Shown here piece by piece: positions 12,349-24,783 of a stretch of DNA of 64,000 nt. The translations under genes and the position numbers were made by a program. This DNA is from Liquidambar formosana. Lineage: Eukaryota; Streptophyta; Magnoliopsida; Saxifragales; Altingiaceae. Location of the stretch: the NCBI GenBank assembly GCA_039720395.1, contig CM077831.1, forward strand, positions 33,887,067-33,951,066, in the 5' to 3' direction. Numbering within the stretch: the first letter of the stretch is position 1; each line of letters starts with the position of its first letter. The notes under the pieces were generated by a model. The model saw only the letters and a program-made list of their open reading frames with translations. It was not told the origin of the DNA and made no database searches.

Positions 12349-12590
12349 AAATTATGCTGTCAATATTAATTGTCAATAGGCCATGACCAATTATTAGTTG
12401 GAAATTACATGCAATTTATTTCCACTTGCTTTGACCAAGTCCAAATCTGGTGGGGCCTTCATGGAAAATTATGCTATCATTAATTATCAATAGGCCATGA
12501 CCAATTATTAGTTGGAAATTAATTGCTTGCAATTCATTTACACTTGCTTTGCCCAAGTCCAAATGTGGTGGCCTTCATGGAAAATTATGC
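12349..12590 (-). repeat. Minisatellite, two units, opposite orientation
   Basis: The ~115 bp unit of 1466-1800 on the other strand (CCAATTATTAGTTGGAAATT, CACTTGCTTTGCCCAAGTCC). Two units here, three in the corresponding places at 28130-28480 and 54905-55265. Confidence 0.85.
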
Positions 12591-12716
12591 TATTATATAA
12601 ATATTCTTATATTTTATCCTATCCAAAATAATTACTATTTTTCCTACAAAATAATAACTATATTTTATCCTCTTGGCCGGTTTCGTTTGCTTATAATGAG
12701 TTTCCTTACATATATA

Positions 12717-12983
12717 TGTTGCGGAAATTAGACCCAAGGATTGAATTGAAAATCACCACAATGGCAATTCCTACACTCAAAAGAGAAATTAAAGAAATAA
12801 ATAAATAACAATTACTTAACTGCACAAAGCAATTTAACGTGGTTCAGCTAATGCCTACATCCACGGGATAACGATCAAAAAGTTTCACTATGAAAATAAG
12901 AGTACAAACAAAATACAAGAAAGTGGTTATACACTCTCACATACTCTCACCCACCGAATAAACACCCCTCACAAATATTTTGT
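12717..12983 (-). mobile_element. Truncated copia-type solo LTR
   Basis: Begins TGTTGCGGAAATTAG like the complete LTR at 28605 but is cut at TTTTGTATA (12983). The next bases, GCGACATG, are those found ~160 bp beyond the complete LTR in copy 2. A 550 bp deletion with a 3 bp overlap (ATA) explains this. Confidence 0.8.
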
Positions 12984-13059
12984 ATAGCGACATGTATAAC
13001 AAAAAAGTTCATATTGTATCAATTTACACTTATTTTTATACTTAACCTACCAAATAAGA

Positions 13060-13925
13060 CCCACCTAATGTGCCGTAGGCGTTCTAAATTTCTATTCCTC
13101 CTATTACAATTAAGAGGGATCGGATCCCTCCAATCTACTAATGTCCAATTGGGACCAGTTAACGGCTCTCAATTGCCCACCCAAATCTAAGGGTTCTTGA
13201 CAAGCCACATCACCTAGCAAACTTATTCTCACGTTACTGCCTCACCAGACCACCGTTCCGTCACTTTAACGGCAATGCAATAGGGAAGACAGAAGAACTC
13301 CTTCCAAAAATTCAGGCTCTTTCCTTATTTGCTTTCCTATCAATTCGGTAAATTAATTCTTCTCCTTTTGACTTTCTTTCTACCCAAAGTTGAAAAAAAG
13401 AAAAAAAAAAAACCAGATCCATATTGCTATAGGTTCTGCTTTGAACTGGATTTTGATGTATTCAGTGAGAAAGATTGGTTCGATTGTCTTCGAACAAAAC
13501 TTGAATATCTTCCCAGAATGAGGTATGTGGAGATTTGCAATACAAAGCAAATGAATTGAATCTCGTCGCATTTCATTTGAATTGAATAATCTTTGAATTG
13601 AGAGCTCATAATTGTTTTTTTTTTTTTCCCCCTTTAAAGTAATCAGTTTATGTAGACTTGTATTGAATTGTGTTTGATCTTAAAAAATAGTTGGATTATT
13701 CAGATAGCTTTTGCTGTGCATTAAAGGTGTTCGATAAATTGTTGTAACCGAACATCTTATTTATTTTTGATTTTTTATGGGTTCTTTTAGCACCTTCAAT
13801 TCCCAAACTCTTTCTTGCTATGAAATACGAATTCACTTCGTTCGATTATGTCGTAGAAATTTTGTCATTGTAGGTTCCAACGGGTGTGGAGGTTCCATTT
13901 GATCATTTGATCAGGTGAACTCGTT
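13060..13925 (+). other. Exon-like block of an unidentified gene (5' part?)
   Basis: Conserved at 31070-31935. It has a GC-richer stretch (13110-13345), a putative donor after CAATTCG (13345), a second exon-like block (13413-13520) followed by GTATGTGG, and a 41 bp piece between TTGTAG and GTGAAC (about 13874-13914). The piece reads VPTGVEVPFDHLI in one frame, but I do not recognise it. This could be a non-coding leader of a displaced gene. Confidence 0.25.
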
Positions 13926-14177
13926 CAGTTGGATATTAGCTACTTCTATGCATAAAAATAAAAATAAAAATTCTTTGGTATCATGTTTTAGAAGTCAGTA
14001 AGTATATAGCAAAATCAATATATCATTTCTCTTTAGTTTTGGGGTAATTTTATGATACCCACAAGGTTTTTAGGATATCATACCCACTTACTATTTGAAA
14101 TGGTTCACTTATCATTTGAAGTGGTCCAAAATTGCCAACTTATCATTTGAAGTGACCCACTTACTATTTGAAGTGGC

Positions 14178-15949
14178 CAGGGGCGGATGCACTAAGGTGC
14201 ATCTGCCCGCACGTGCAACCACTCAAATATAAAAAATAAAATAAAATGAATAAGTAATGTTATTTAAATTTATTTAAATGCTTTAATCCCATTGAGAAAA
14301 AATGGTTAATTTGATTAAATTTGGTTAAATTTTGGTTAAATTTACTAATGTACACCACTTGTGTAGATTATATAAAGTTGGCTTTAATTTGTAAATTGGT
14401 TTTTATGGTGTATATGCTTGTTAGTTTTATGTACTATTTTATCATTTCTATTCAGTCATGTTAATGTGTGGTCTTGCGACTTTCCCTCTTTTCCCATCTT
14501 GTTAAGATTTTGTCCCACATAGGGTACATGGGGATAAGAGTGCTACGAATAGTATATAAGGTTCTACATTTCTAAAAGTCACCTATGCATTTTAAAGTAT
14601 GGTATGCCTATTGTTTTATGTCATGTCATCACTTCTAGTCAACCATGCCGATATGTAGTCTTACCTTTCTCTTTTCCTTATCCAACTCTTAGAAGCAAAT
14701 ATCTATATATATATATCTAAAATTAAGAAAATTTTCTAGATCTGCCCCTTACTCCAAGGAGTTGCTATTTTTATATAAGATCTAGTAAATCTAGACATCG
14801 ACTCGTTTAATTTTCCACAGAAGACTTTGACTCTTCGATCCATTCTTAAATTGTAACAAATACGTATTTGTCTTGTCCATATTTTGAATATGCACCGATC
14901 AATCCATTATAGCTACTCTTATCTACCACCATTAATTATGCTCAAGCGACTCTAAAAATATATCCTTTTGATCCTTGAATCGTAACTCAAATGTATTTGT
15001 TTGTATTCGAGTATGCATCTATCTTAGCTACTGTCATCTACCACCATTATGATCAAGTGACCCTAGCAAGGAATATAACCTTTCAATCCTTAAATCGTTC
15101 TTGTCTATATTCAAGTACGCGTCCATCTTAGCTACCCTCATCTACCACCATTATGATCAAGTGACCCTAACCTAGGAATAAACCTTTCGGTTCTTAAATC
15201 ATACCTAACATGTATTTGTCTCATCTACCACCATTATGATCTTAGCTACTCTCATCTACCACCATTATGATCAAGTGACCCTAGTATGCATCTATCTTAG
15301 CTACTCTCATCTACCACTATTATGATCAAGTGCACCCTAGGAATATAACCTTTCGATCCCTAAATCGTACCTAACATGTATTTGTCCTGTGTTCAAGTAC
15401 ACATCCATCTTCGCTACTCTCACATATTAATTGGGTGGTCATTGTGTCGATCAGATAGCAACCCTAGGAGTTGCATTTATGAGATTCACTAAATTGACCT
15501 TTTGATCCTTCTTTGATTTGTAACTAACACGTATGTCTTTGTGGGAAAATGAATCTATCTTAGGGCATATCTAAGGGAACTAGCTATCCAATCCCTATGA
15601 CTTTTTTAACTAGTCAAATCACATTTTTCCTTGTCCAAGGGTTAGCTATTTACGCTATTGTCATTTTAACTAGCTACATTTAGCTAGCTAAGAGCATCGT
15701 CAAAGGTACTAGTTAAATTTTTGCTACTTTAGCTAGCAAAATGACATTTTTTAAATTAGCTAGCTAGTTATCCAAGTGAGTACTCCAAGGACACTAGTTA
15801 TTTTTGAGCTATTTCAAAAAAATTATTAATAATCTTTCCTTTTTTAATCATTTAGTGGAGAGATAAAAATAAAATGATGTATAGAGAGAAGACATGTGTC
15901 ACTGTTTTAAAAGTGCAACCACTGGAAAAAATTTCTAGATCCGCCCCTG
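14178..15949. mobile_element. 1.77 kb hAT-like non-autonomous element
   Basis: The left end CAGGGGCGGATGC and the right end AGATCCGCCCCTG are inverted (11 bp, CAGGGGCGGAT). The flanks are GAAGTGGC on the left and AAAGTGGC on the right, an 8 bp target duplication with one mismatch. There is no transposase frame. The interior (14870-15440) holds degenerate ~90-110 bp tandem units built on CTCATCTACCACCATTATGATCAAGTGACCCTA. The end of copy 1 and the start of copy 2 of the duplication both fall inside this element. Confidence 0.72.
14870..15440 (+). repeat. Tandem repeats inside the hAT-like element
   Basis: Repeated words ATCTTAGCTACTCTCATCTA, CCACCATTATGATCAAGTGA and AATATAACCTTTCGATCC with variable spacing, about five to six units. 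The related block at 32920-33350 has a different unit arrangement. Confidence 0.75.
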
Positions 15950-16449
15950 AAAGTGGCCCACTTACTATTTCAAGTGACTTTATGGATATACGCCCAATTT
16001 TTTTGTTAGGGTACCATAGAATTGGCCTTAATTTTGAATCAGCCAAAAAAATTTCTCTTTAGTTTTGATTTCTGATTATGCATGTTTGGTAGTTACTATT
16101 GGTGTTTATTAATGAAATTATTTTACCTAGAGTAACTACAAGCAAAATATCTTTAATTGTCTCTCTCATATCCCGAGTCCTTTGTGCTCGGTGATTGCAG
16201 CTACTATCTTTTGACTCTAAGGTTACAAGATTATTGAACTGGTAAAAATGGCACCACCATGGCTTCAAAGTTGATTGTGACAGTTCTTGTTGGAGAGGAA
16301 AGTGTATATGACAATGCATATTGAGGAAAAGCAGCTTGTGTGGATCAAATAAAAAACAGGTTTAAAAACTTGAATGAATCACAAAGGTGCATGGACCGAA
16401 TGTAACAGGTGGGGAGCAGTTGATGGTATATGGAAAAATCCAGTTTTTC

Positions 16450-16880
16450 TAACTTTTAATTTTTATTCCTTTTAGGTCCACTCCTTGTTGACTTTGACTT
16501 GTAGATATCATGACCGGTAATTAGTTTCATATCTTTTGTCCTCTCCAAATAATAACTTATATTTTATTCTTTCCGGCCGGCTATGTTGGCAGATAATGAG
16601 TTTCCATACAAGAAAACGCTGCACGTTGTGTGTACTGGATTTGTAACACTGTTCTTCCATAAGTTTTTTTAACACATAAAAAAAAAAGACAAGCCAATGA
16701 GGGATTTCTATTCAGCAGCTGTCAATGAGAATTTCTAATCTTCTTATTTTCAGCTGGAAAATGGTGGTTGTGGCAACTGGCAACAAACACAGCCCATTAA
16801 AGACTATATATAGCTACTGAAATAGTTTGGAAACATATTTGCTTCGAGAGCTCTCTTCCTCGGAACAATAGAAAACTGAA
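16450..16880 (+). promoter_or_regulatory. Promoter-like block, copy 2
   Basis: Same as 641-1075: paired TTGACT (16488-16499) and TATATATA at about 16804-16811. A 6 bp tandem duplication (CAACTGGCAAC) just before the TATA box distinguishes this copy. Confidence 0.35.
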
Positions 16881-16999
16881 AAAAAAAAAAAAATTCAATT
16901 TCTCACAATATAAATTTACCTACATGAGTTGCCAGGATGAAGATTACCTAAACAAACGAAGACAAGTATTGACTGTAATCCCACCAAACAAGGAATTAG

Positions 17000-17968
17000 A
17001 ATAGTCAGTCTACCCAATTGTCTCCAATGATTAATGGGTGGATGCACTCATCAAAAAAAAAGATCCAAGAAAATGGGTGGCCCATTTTAGCTGAAGGTCT
17101 AAAAGCTTTAAAATGTGGGTATGAGCCTCTGTCAGTGGTTAAACGAAAGTATGAGGAACCTGCCCCTACATTATTTTGTTCAACACTTGATTCAAAAGGA
17201 ACAGTCGATGTGGATCCACGTGGCATCAAACAAAGGGGTTAATTAATCTCATGCACCACGCACCGCAGGTTTTATAGTAATTTCCAACTAATAATTGATC
17301 ATGGCCTATTGATAATTAATGATAGAATAATTTTCCATGAAGGCCCCACCAAATTTGGACTTGGGCAAAGCAAGTGGAAATGAATTGCATGTAATTTCCA
17401 ACTAATAATTGGTCATAGCCTATTGATAATTAATGATAGCATAATTTTCCATGAAGGCCACCACATTTGGACTTGGGCAAAGCAAGGGGAAATGAATTGC
17501 ATGTAATTAATTTCCAACTAATAATTGGTCATGGTCTATTGACAATTAATGATAGCATAATTTTCCATTAAGGCCACCACATTTGGACTTGGGCAAAGCA
17601 AGTGGAAATGAATTCTTGCCAAATTCTAGTTTCCTATTCTTCATTGTTGCAATTAAAGAGACCACGACAATTTGTCTTACAATTAAAGAGATCAAGACAA
17701 GTCGTTTTCCTTTATTGACTTAGAATAGTCAGTCTACCCAGCGTCTCCAATGATTAATGGGTGGATGCACTCAGCGAAAAAAAAGATCAAGATAATGGGT
17801 GGTCCATTTTGGCTGAAGGTCTAAAAGCTTTAAAATGTGGGTATGAGTCTCTGTCAGTGGTTAAACGAAAGTATGAGGAAGCTGCCCCTACATTATTTTG
17901 TTCAAAACTTGATTCAAAAGGAGCAGTCGATGTGGATCCCACGAGGCATCAAACAAACGGGTTAATTA
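17000..17968. repeat. Twin 240 bp repeats and minisatellite, copy 2
   Basis: The twin repeats lie at about 17000-17244 and 17730-17960, with three minisatellite units between them (17278-17612). Point changes against copy 1 alter several codons of the open frames (for example ESLS to EPLS), and the second repeat keeps GAGGCATCAAACAAACGGG where copy 1 has a 7-8 bp loss. Confidence 0.75.
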
Positions 17969-19307
17969 TTTTTTTATACCATCAATTTTGAAATATTCTC
18001 AATTTACTTCACGAACTTGACATTGACCCAATTTTGGGAGGATTTTTTATTTTGTGTTTCAATGTGAGGTAGGAGTGACGGACGTTAAGATTTTTATCGG
18101 AGCAATCAACTGATTATTCAACCAATTATTTCAAAATTTTAAGAATTTTATGCATTTTTTTAAAAAAATTAACAATTAGGAAAATGATTATTTGAACAAT
18201 TATTTCCCGAAAGTCGATTTTTAAAATCAAATTCAAAATTTTAATAATTTTCTGGATTTTTTTAAAATAAAAAATTAGGAAAATTATTATTTGAAAAATT
18301 ATTTCCAAATTTTAAGAATTTTCTGCATTTTAAAAAAAAAAATTAAAAAAAATAAGGAAAATGATTCTTCGAACAATTATTTCCCTAATTTTTGGTAATT
18401 TACTGAATTTTTTGGATTTTTTAAATATTATTTAGCATTTATTTGGAATTTTTAAAAATTAAAAACCCAAAATTATGTATGTGTGACACATGGCAAGAGA
18501 GCATCATCTCCTTCATTGGAATGGGTTGCAAATATACACGAATTCTGCATGGGTTTTTTTTTTTTTTAATCAAATCTTCAACTTTGAACCCTTATATTTT
18601 CTTCAATTCTTGCTCTATTAACAATTTTAACGTCCCTCACCTCTGTCTCGTATTGAAACATAAAGTTAAAAATTGTCCCAAAATTGAATTAATGTTAAGT
18701 TCGTGGACTAAATTGAGATTACGCCCAAAGTTGATGGTATGAAATAGTAAGGGTAAATTGTAGAAAACTCCCCTAAAGTATGGGGGTCAACAGATAACCC
18801 TCTTATGTTTTAATTTTGTCAATGTGCTTATGTTTTAATTTTGGCAATGTGCCTCTCCATCACTTGTCATTAATGAAAATTAACGAAAATTAGTCACATG
18901 GCTAAGCATGTGATACCATTAATGGACTCGTGTTGCCTAAAATTGCTAGAACCCTCACCGAAATTATGTCCAATTGGGTGACCATCGATGATTGGTTTTG
19001 TCTTCCAATTGAACTAGGGGGCACATTGACTAAATTAAAATATAAAAGGGGTTATCTGCTAACCCTCCTATACTTCAGGGGGGTTTTCTGCAATTTACCT
19101 TTTAACCCTTTGTTTGATGCCACGTGGGATCCACATCAATAGCACGTGTGGGGCACATGTCTGTTCCGTTAAAAATCCTAATGTCCGTCACCCATGTCCC
19201 ACATTGAAACACAAAGTTGAAAATTGTCCCAAAATTGAATCAATGTCAAGTTTGTAAACTAAATTGATATTATCCCAAAGTTGATGGTACAAAAAAATAA
19301 TTAACCC
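17959..19307. mobile_element. MULE-like foldback element, copy 2
   Basis: Same arms and internal AT-rich repeats as 2138-3484, right end AAAAAAATAATTAACCC. Several point and homopolymer differences against copy 1. Confidence 0.6.
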
Positions 19308-19747
19308 TTAAATAAAAGATAAGAAAGAAGATTGAACCAACAGGGGGAAAAATTAGTAGCATGGTAAGACCAGCCTTCGAATTTGAGGCCACATAGAGCC
19401 TCTCACCAGTTGGGGTCAGACCCGACACTTGGTTCGATCCGCAGAAAGCCTTCAGCATTTGAGCCAAACATCAAACCCATTCCATACTAAGGCCAGCCGT
19501 TCTATTCCGGGTTTTGGAAAAGGAATTTCAATATCCAGAAAGAATGAGACTTCGAAGTCAGTATAAGGAGAAATCTTGATTCGGCCACCGTCCCCAAGGC
19601 ATTGATATTTCAAGAACCTATTTCAAGAACCATCAAGAGGATCTGCAACCACCATTGGCCATCATCAGTCATCCAACTGGAGCATGAACCCCTCTCTCAC
19701 CCAACATACTCCGTGTGTTTAGTAATAGGGATTTGAGTAGAATAAAA

Positions 19748-19975
19748 AGCGTTGTTAATAGCGCTTTAAATATAGACTCTATAAAACAGAAAGCGCTGTT
19801 AGTAATAGCACTTTCAATATAAAATCCACAAAAGAGAAAGCGCTTTTATTAAAATAAGGAGCGCAATTAATAATAGCGCTTTCATGTATGAATAAAATAG
19901 AAAGCGTTTTTATTAATAACGCTTTCAAAGTAAAATGTATAAAACAGGAAGTGCGGTTAGCACTAGCGTTTTTAG
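19748..19975. repeat. Degenerate AGCGCTTTC repeats, copy 2
   Basis: Counterpart of 3926-4150 with small changes. Confidence 0.5.
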
Positions 19976-20588
19976 TAAAAGAGAGAGAAGCCCGGTCACA
20001 AAACTTAAACAATCTATGCAATGACGTTTTATACCCATTATCAATTGACCTCTCCATCCCCACAACTCTCTCTTCACTCACTTCTCACCGCCGATCCCAT
20101 CAATCCTCGGAAAGAAGGCTTCCTTCGCCCTTCCTAGTTTATTGCATATGATGACATTTATACCCCCTATCCCCACCGTCACTCCATTGACCATCTTTGA
20201 TCATGCAAAACACCACAAGTCTTCGACCGTATCCAAGATCTAGGCCTTGCACAGGGCTGCCTATAAATAGAGGAGTAGAAAAAACAGAGAGAAAGGAAAA
20301 GCACATAACTGATTCCGGTCCATTGTTCAACAAAAATTTCCTTCTGCGAGCAATGGCCGCCTGGACATTATGTGGAAAAAATTTACCCAAAAAGTGGATT
20401 TTATGTGGCAAGATAAACTCTTTAGAATTGAACTTTTAGCAAAGAAATGATAATTGATAGTAACAATTAGAGACCAATTATCAAAGTCTAGCACATTTGA
20501 AAAATATTGGGAATTTGCTTCTGCTATTTCTGTATAGAGAGCTCTTCCATGAATGCACATAAAACTGATAATAACAAACAATTTGATC

Positions 20589-20955
20589 TTACTGTGTGAA
20601 TACAAACTTATTTATAGATGAGTTACCCGAGGGAAGATTGGAAACAAGCAGAGACGGGTCTTCTTGAATGGAGAACCCGTCTGAGTAACCTTCCTCATGG
20701 TTGGCAGACCATACAATGGTTTTTTCGGGTATTTTGTTAAACCAGATGGCTAGTAAGAAGCCTCTTCCAATCTGTTGGAACCCAAAAGCAAATTCTCCAG
20801 ACAATGATGCCCACAAAGAGTTATTATTGTTCAGTGCAGTAGGGATGAACCCAAAGAAATGTTATTGTAAGTTTGAGCAGAGGTGGAATATCCGAATATG
20901 GAAGCAGAAGCAGCAAAAAACAGAGGGGGCATGGTAGTGCAAAAGCCATGGCTTA
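20589..20955 (-). pseudogene. Lectin receptor N-terminal fragment, copy 2, frameshifted
   Basis: Counterpart of 4767-5174. One A is missing in GCAGTAGGGATGAACCC (near 20840; copy 1 has GCAGTAAGGGATG), so the leader and the lectin part are now in different frames. The remaining open part starts inside the B-lectin domain. The loss occurred after the duplication. Confidence 0.75.
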
Positions 20956-22026
20956 AAGGCAAAAGAGAAGCAAAAGAATGACTTGAAATGCACACATTTA
21001 ACTGAACTAATATCTTGTAAGTGGTGGAGAAACTGTTTTATCCTTATGATATAGATGAAATGATCAGTGCTTAGGCCAATTTATTGTTCAAAATAATAGC
21101 TCTCCAGCTCAACCACTCGCATCAACAAGATTAATGGACAGTAGTTACATGGGCAAAAAAAAAATGATAGGTCCATGTTAACTTTGAGAATGGAAGTTTG
21201 AATTGTGGGTATGAATGTTTGTCATTTAGTATATGAGAATATCTGGAAGTTGGCCTACATTTGACTTACTAAAAACTGAGTTTGACAGATGCAAGGATTT
21301 ACATCCCAAATAATTAGTATCCCAGCCACAATCTCAGCAATAACAGCAGTCACAATTGAGACAGCACATGATTACCTTCTTTGTAACATATAAATCTATA
21401 AATACAAGGGGGTTTCCCTCTCTATATTCACCTTGAAAATGAGATTCACAGTATCTGAGGTCAAAACAGCAATAGAATTCACTTGCTGCTGCTCCATCAT
21501 GGTGCCATCACCAAATGCAATGTAACTTTTCTTTTTTATTATTTTTTTAATTGCCAATAGGGGAATCTAGACCTTTGGCCTGTCTATTCCTCTTAACATG
21601 GGTAAGGCCACAGCCCACCCTACATTAGCTAATGCCCAGGAATACAAACCCAGCTAGTGGTTAGACCCCAGAGGATGAAAAAATTAATTCAATAACAAAA
21701 GTGGCAGTGATTTTAGCCACTCATAGGCACAGGATTTAAAAAATAAAAATAAAAATCCATTGATTAAAAGAAAATATTAGTACCATAGTATTATTCTCTT
21801 TACTTGAGGATGGATAGCAGTACAACATTAGGCTGAGACAGTTGAGTGACAAACACAGATAATTATTCTGAACCACGGATAGTTCAACAATACCCTTATT
21901 TACAACACAGTTTGATATCCTACAACATCTATTACTGAAAGCCAAAAGTACAGCACCAACAACTTAACATTCACAAAGCAGTAACAACTTACAATACATA
22001 CCTATGTTGAAGGCTAGGGATTAAAT

Positions 22027-22412
22027 TGAACTAATAAACAAGGATGGATCTGGAGGAACAGATACTTCAACGGCTCCTTCCAGCATCTGCTTAACTTTCT
22101 TAATGGCAAGCCTTAGCGAGGGATCCTCCTGAATGTTCCAGATTGCAATCACCACAAACTTCTCCACCCTCTTTTTCTTCCATGGCCTCCTCATCATTCT
22201 CCACTAAAAGATCCACCATCCTGTCAAGATAGAAATCATAAGCCCATTCAGACAGTATCATCATATCGTCATCCTTCAGCCCTGGTTCCAAATTCTTCCT
22301 ACAGCAAATGAGCTCTAGCAACAAAATGCCAAAGCTGTAAACATCCACCTCGACCGTAATTGGCACATTTTTCAACCATTCAGGGGCTACATAGCCTTTG
22401 GTTCCCCGGATT
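22027..22412 (-). pseudogene. LECRK-type kinase C-terminal fragment, copy 2
   Basis: Identical in reading to 6205-6590: APEW, DVYSFGILLLE, the same indel after EEAMEEK. The lesion therefore predates the tandem duplication or was homogenised. Confidence 0.8.
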
Positions 22413-22632
22413 CAAATCATTTAGATGGATGTGTGGAATCCTAAATTTTAATTTATTAATGATTATAGATTATTGTTACTCATAAAAAAGGATTAAAAAA
22501 ATGTTGCTTTGAATGAATGAGATATTGTGAAAGGCATAAGTGGCGGCTTGAGCAATGATAGAGATGCATGATTATTGTTAATTAAATTTTCGATTGTATT
22601 TAAAAAGAATTAAACGGCTAAAACTGAGAAGG

Positions 22633-24183
22633 CTATTCCAGTGGTGGGTTTTTGAAATAAAAGTTTAAAAATAGCATTTTACGGCAAGCAATGAAAGGCA
22701 TGCAGAGCAGGAAGTAAGTGATTTTTTTACAGCATGCTTTGGATGCTCTAAATGACTCATTTACAGCAGTGTAATTTATGTCTTTCAGCTTTTGACGGCG
22801 TAACACTTTTTTGTTTATAACAGTAGGAGGAAGTTCAGGAACACTACCTGACGAAGTTGATCGACCATTATTCTTGGGTTGTGAAATAGAGTTGGCCACT
22901 TTAATAAAAGCTTTTGCAATAACACCGGGATCTGACCTCCCATTTGAGAGAGGGGTTCTCTTCCTCCAACATTCCCCAGCTCTAAAAATGGCAACGGCAC
23001 AAAAACAATCTTCCAAGCAAGATGCTGTGCACCAATCTTCAGTCACATGTTGAAAATGCTCATAATCGGAAAGTGGCCAGTCAGTATTGGGCATCGGGTG
23101 AAAATGAAATCGATTCGTATCTTGCAATGCCTGACCGCAACTTTGCGAAACAAAGTCCTGTTTACATCCATTCATCTTATTATTGGGATCCAACAGGGAG
23201 TAACCAGGTGGGCATTGACAAATTGGTCTTTTATCATCTCCTAGTCTGCAATAGCCGTTGAAGCCACAAGCTCCGCCGCCTATATTTGACCTCATACTCT
23301 TGCAAATATCTTCAGGCATAAAGGACAACGGAGTCCATGCCATGGACCACCTCCCACGGCTTGAGCTAGCATTTCTCGGGTAGACATATTGCCTGAGAAC
23401 TCCATCATATTCAAGAATTGCTCTCTGGTAAAAGTCCCTCGGCGAATCTGCACTCGATATTTGATTCAGTATGGTTCCGTTCTTCGCTGTAAGGTAGATG
23501 TAACCAGACTGGTTGAAGATCACCTGAAAGCCACTGCCTACTGTACCGCTTGCCCAATAAGCAGAATTAGAAGATTCAACAGTCTCCATTGGATATTCTA
23601 AGGTGTTCATCACTAGATTCCCATCAGTTTGTAGTATAAACAAATATCTTCCTTTCGAGTAATTCGTTTCTGAGAAACGCGCCAGAAGTTTGCCGCCTTG
23701 ATTCAATGTCTGCGTAGGTAAAATTGTGTCCGTCGGTTCATCAAAACTCTGCCACAAATTGGTGGAATCGTTGCTTGCCAGCACGAAGTTTCCATTGTCG
23801 AGCATGGCGGCGTAGGAAACTCCAGCGCCAGCGGAATCAGCGCTCCATATTTGATCACCTTTTGGGTCGTCAAGCACGAACCGGCCGTCTGTGGTGAGTT
23901 GAATTCTGGACCCACTTTGGGCTAATTTGTTTCCGTTGGCTGACCATACAATGGTTTTTTCGGGTATTTTGTCGATCCAGATGGCTAGTAAGAAGCCTCC
24001 TTCAACTTGTTGAAACCCAAAAGCAAATTCTCCAGATTTCGATGGCCAAGAAGAGTTTTCATTGTTTATTGCAGTAAGGGATGAGCCCAAAGAGATGTTA
24101 CTGTAAGTTTGAGCAGTGGTGGAAAATGGAAGCAAAAGCAGCAGAAGCAAGAAGCAGAGAGGGTAAGGTAGTGCAAGAACCAT
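22633..24183 (-). CDS. Kinase-less G-type lectin receptor, copy 2
   Basis: 516 codons; the translation looks identical to 6810-8360, and the alternative-frame readings also match, so I see no nucleotide difference. Signal peptide, B-lectin, S-locus-like, EGF-like and PAN-like regions as in copy 1, the same frameshifted membrane relic (about 22815-22850) and the same KNPPLE tail. Such identity beside flanks with visible differences points to a recent exchange between the copies. Confidence 0.8.
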   Translation of the reverse strand: MVLALPYPLCFLLLLLLLPFSTTAQTYSNISLGSSLTAINNENSSWPSKSGEFAFGFQQVEGGFLLAIWIDKIPEKTIVWSANGNKLAQSGSRIQLTTDGRFVLDDPKGDQIWSADSAGAGVSYAAMLDNGNFVLASNDSTNLWQSFDEPTDTILPTQTLNQGGKLLARFSETNYSKGRYLFILQTDGNLVMNTLEYPMETVESSNSAYWASGTVGSGFQVIFNQSGYIYLTAKNGTILNQISSADSPRDFYQRAILEYDGVLRQYVYPRNASSSRGRWSMAWTPLSFMPEDICKSMRSNIGGGACGFNGYCRLGDDKRPICQCPPGYSLLDPNNKMNGCKQDFVSQSCGQALQDTNRFHFHPMPNTDWPLSDYEHFQHVTEDWCTASCLEDCFCAVAIFRAGECWRKRTPLSNGRSDPGVIAKAFIKVANSISQPKNNGRSTSSGSVPELPPTVINKKVLRRQKLKDINYTAVNESFRASKACCKKITYFLLCMPFIACRKMLFLNFYFKNPPLE

Positions 24184-24783
24184 GGTAAAAGCAGTCTATT
24201 TTCTTGAAAAATGAGAGAAGCTAAGAATAACTTGAATTGCTCACATTATATTGAACTAAAATCTTGCAAGGGTTGGAGAAAATGTTGAATGTTTCATAAT
24301 AATTCAGAGGGAAAATTTCCTCCATTGAATGCTACGAAAAGTTGCCGCTTTCCTATTTGCTGGTGAAGAGTTTCCTTCCATTTGTCTCAATTAAACAGAC
24401 CAAGACAAGTCGTTTTCCTTCATTGACTTGGAATAGTCAGTCCACCGAGCCTGTCCAATGGCAAATGGGTGGATCAAAAGGGTCTATAGATCTAAGGATT
24501 GAAAGAAAAATGGTCCCGCATTAGATTTTTTTTTTTTTTTTTTTTTTTATATCAGGGTGATCTACTTGAAAATTTTGCGCCATTGGGATTAATTAGAAAT
24601 ACGTGTAACAACAAAGAAAGAGAAAAAGAAAAAGAAAATTGCGGACCGCACAATTTACCTTGATTTTTATACTTCATCGACCAAATGAGGCCCATCTATG
24701 TGTGGCATTATCAATTTCTGGTTGTAATGGTAAGATTACCGGGAATCTCAAGAGTTGCAATGGATACAAGTCAAGGCGTCCGT

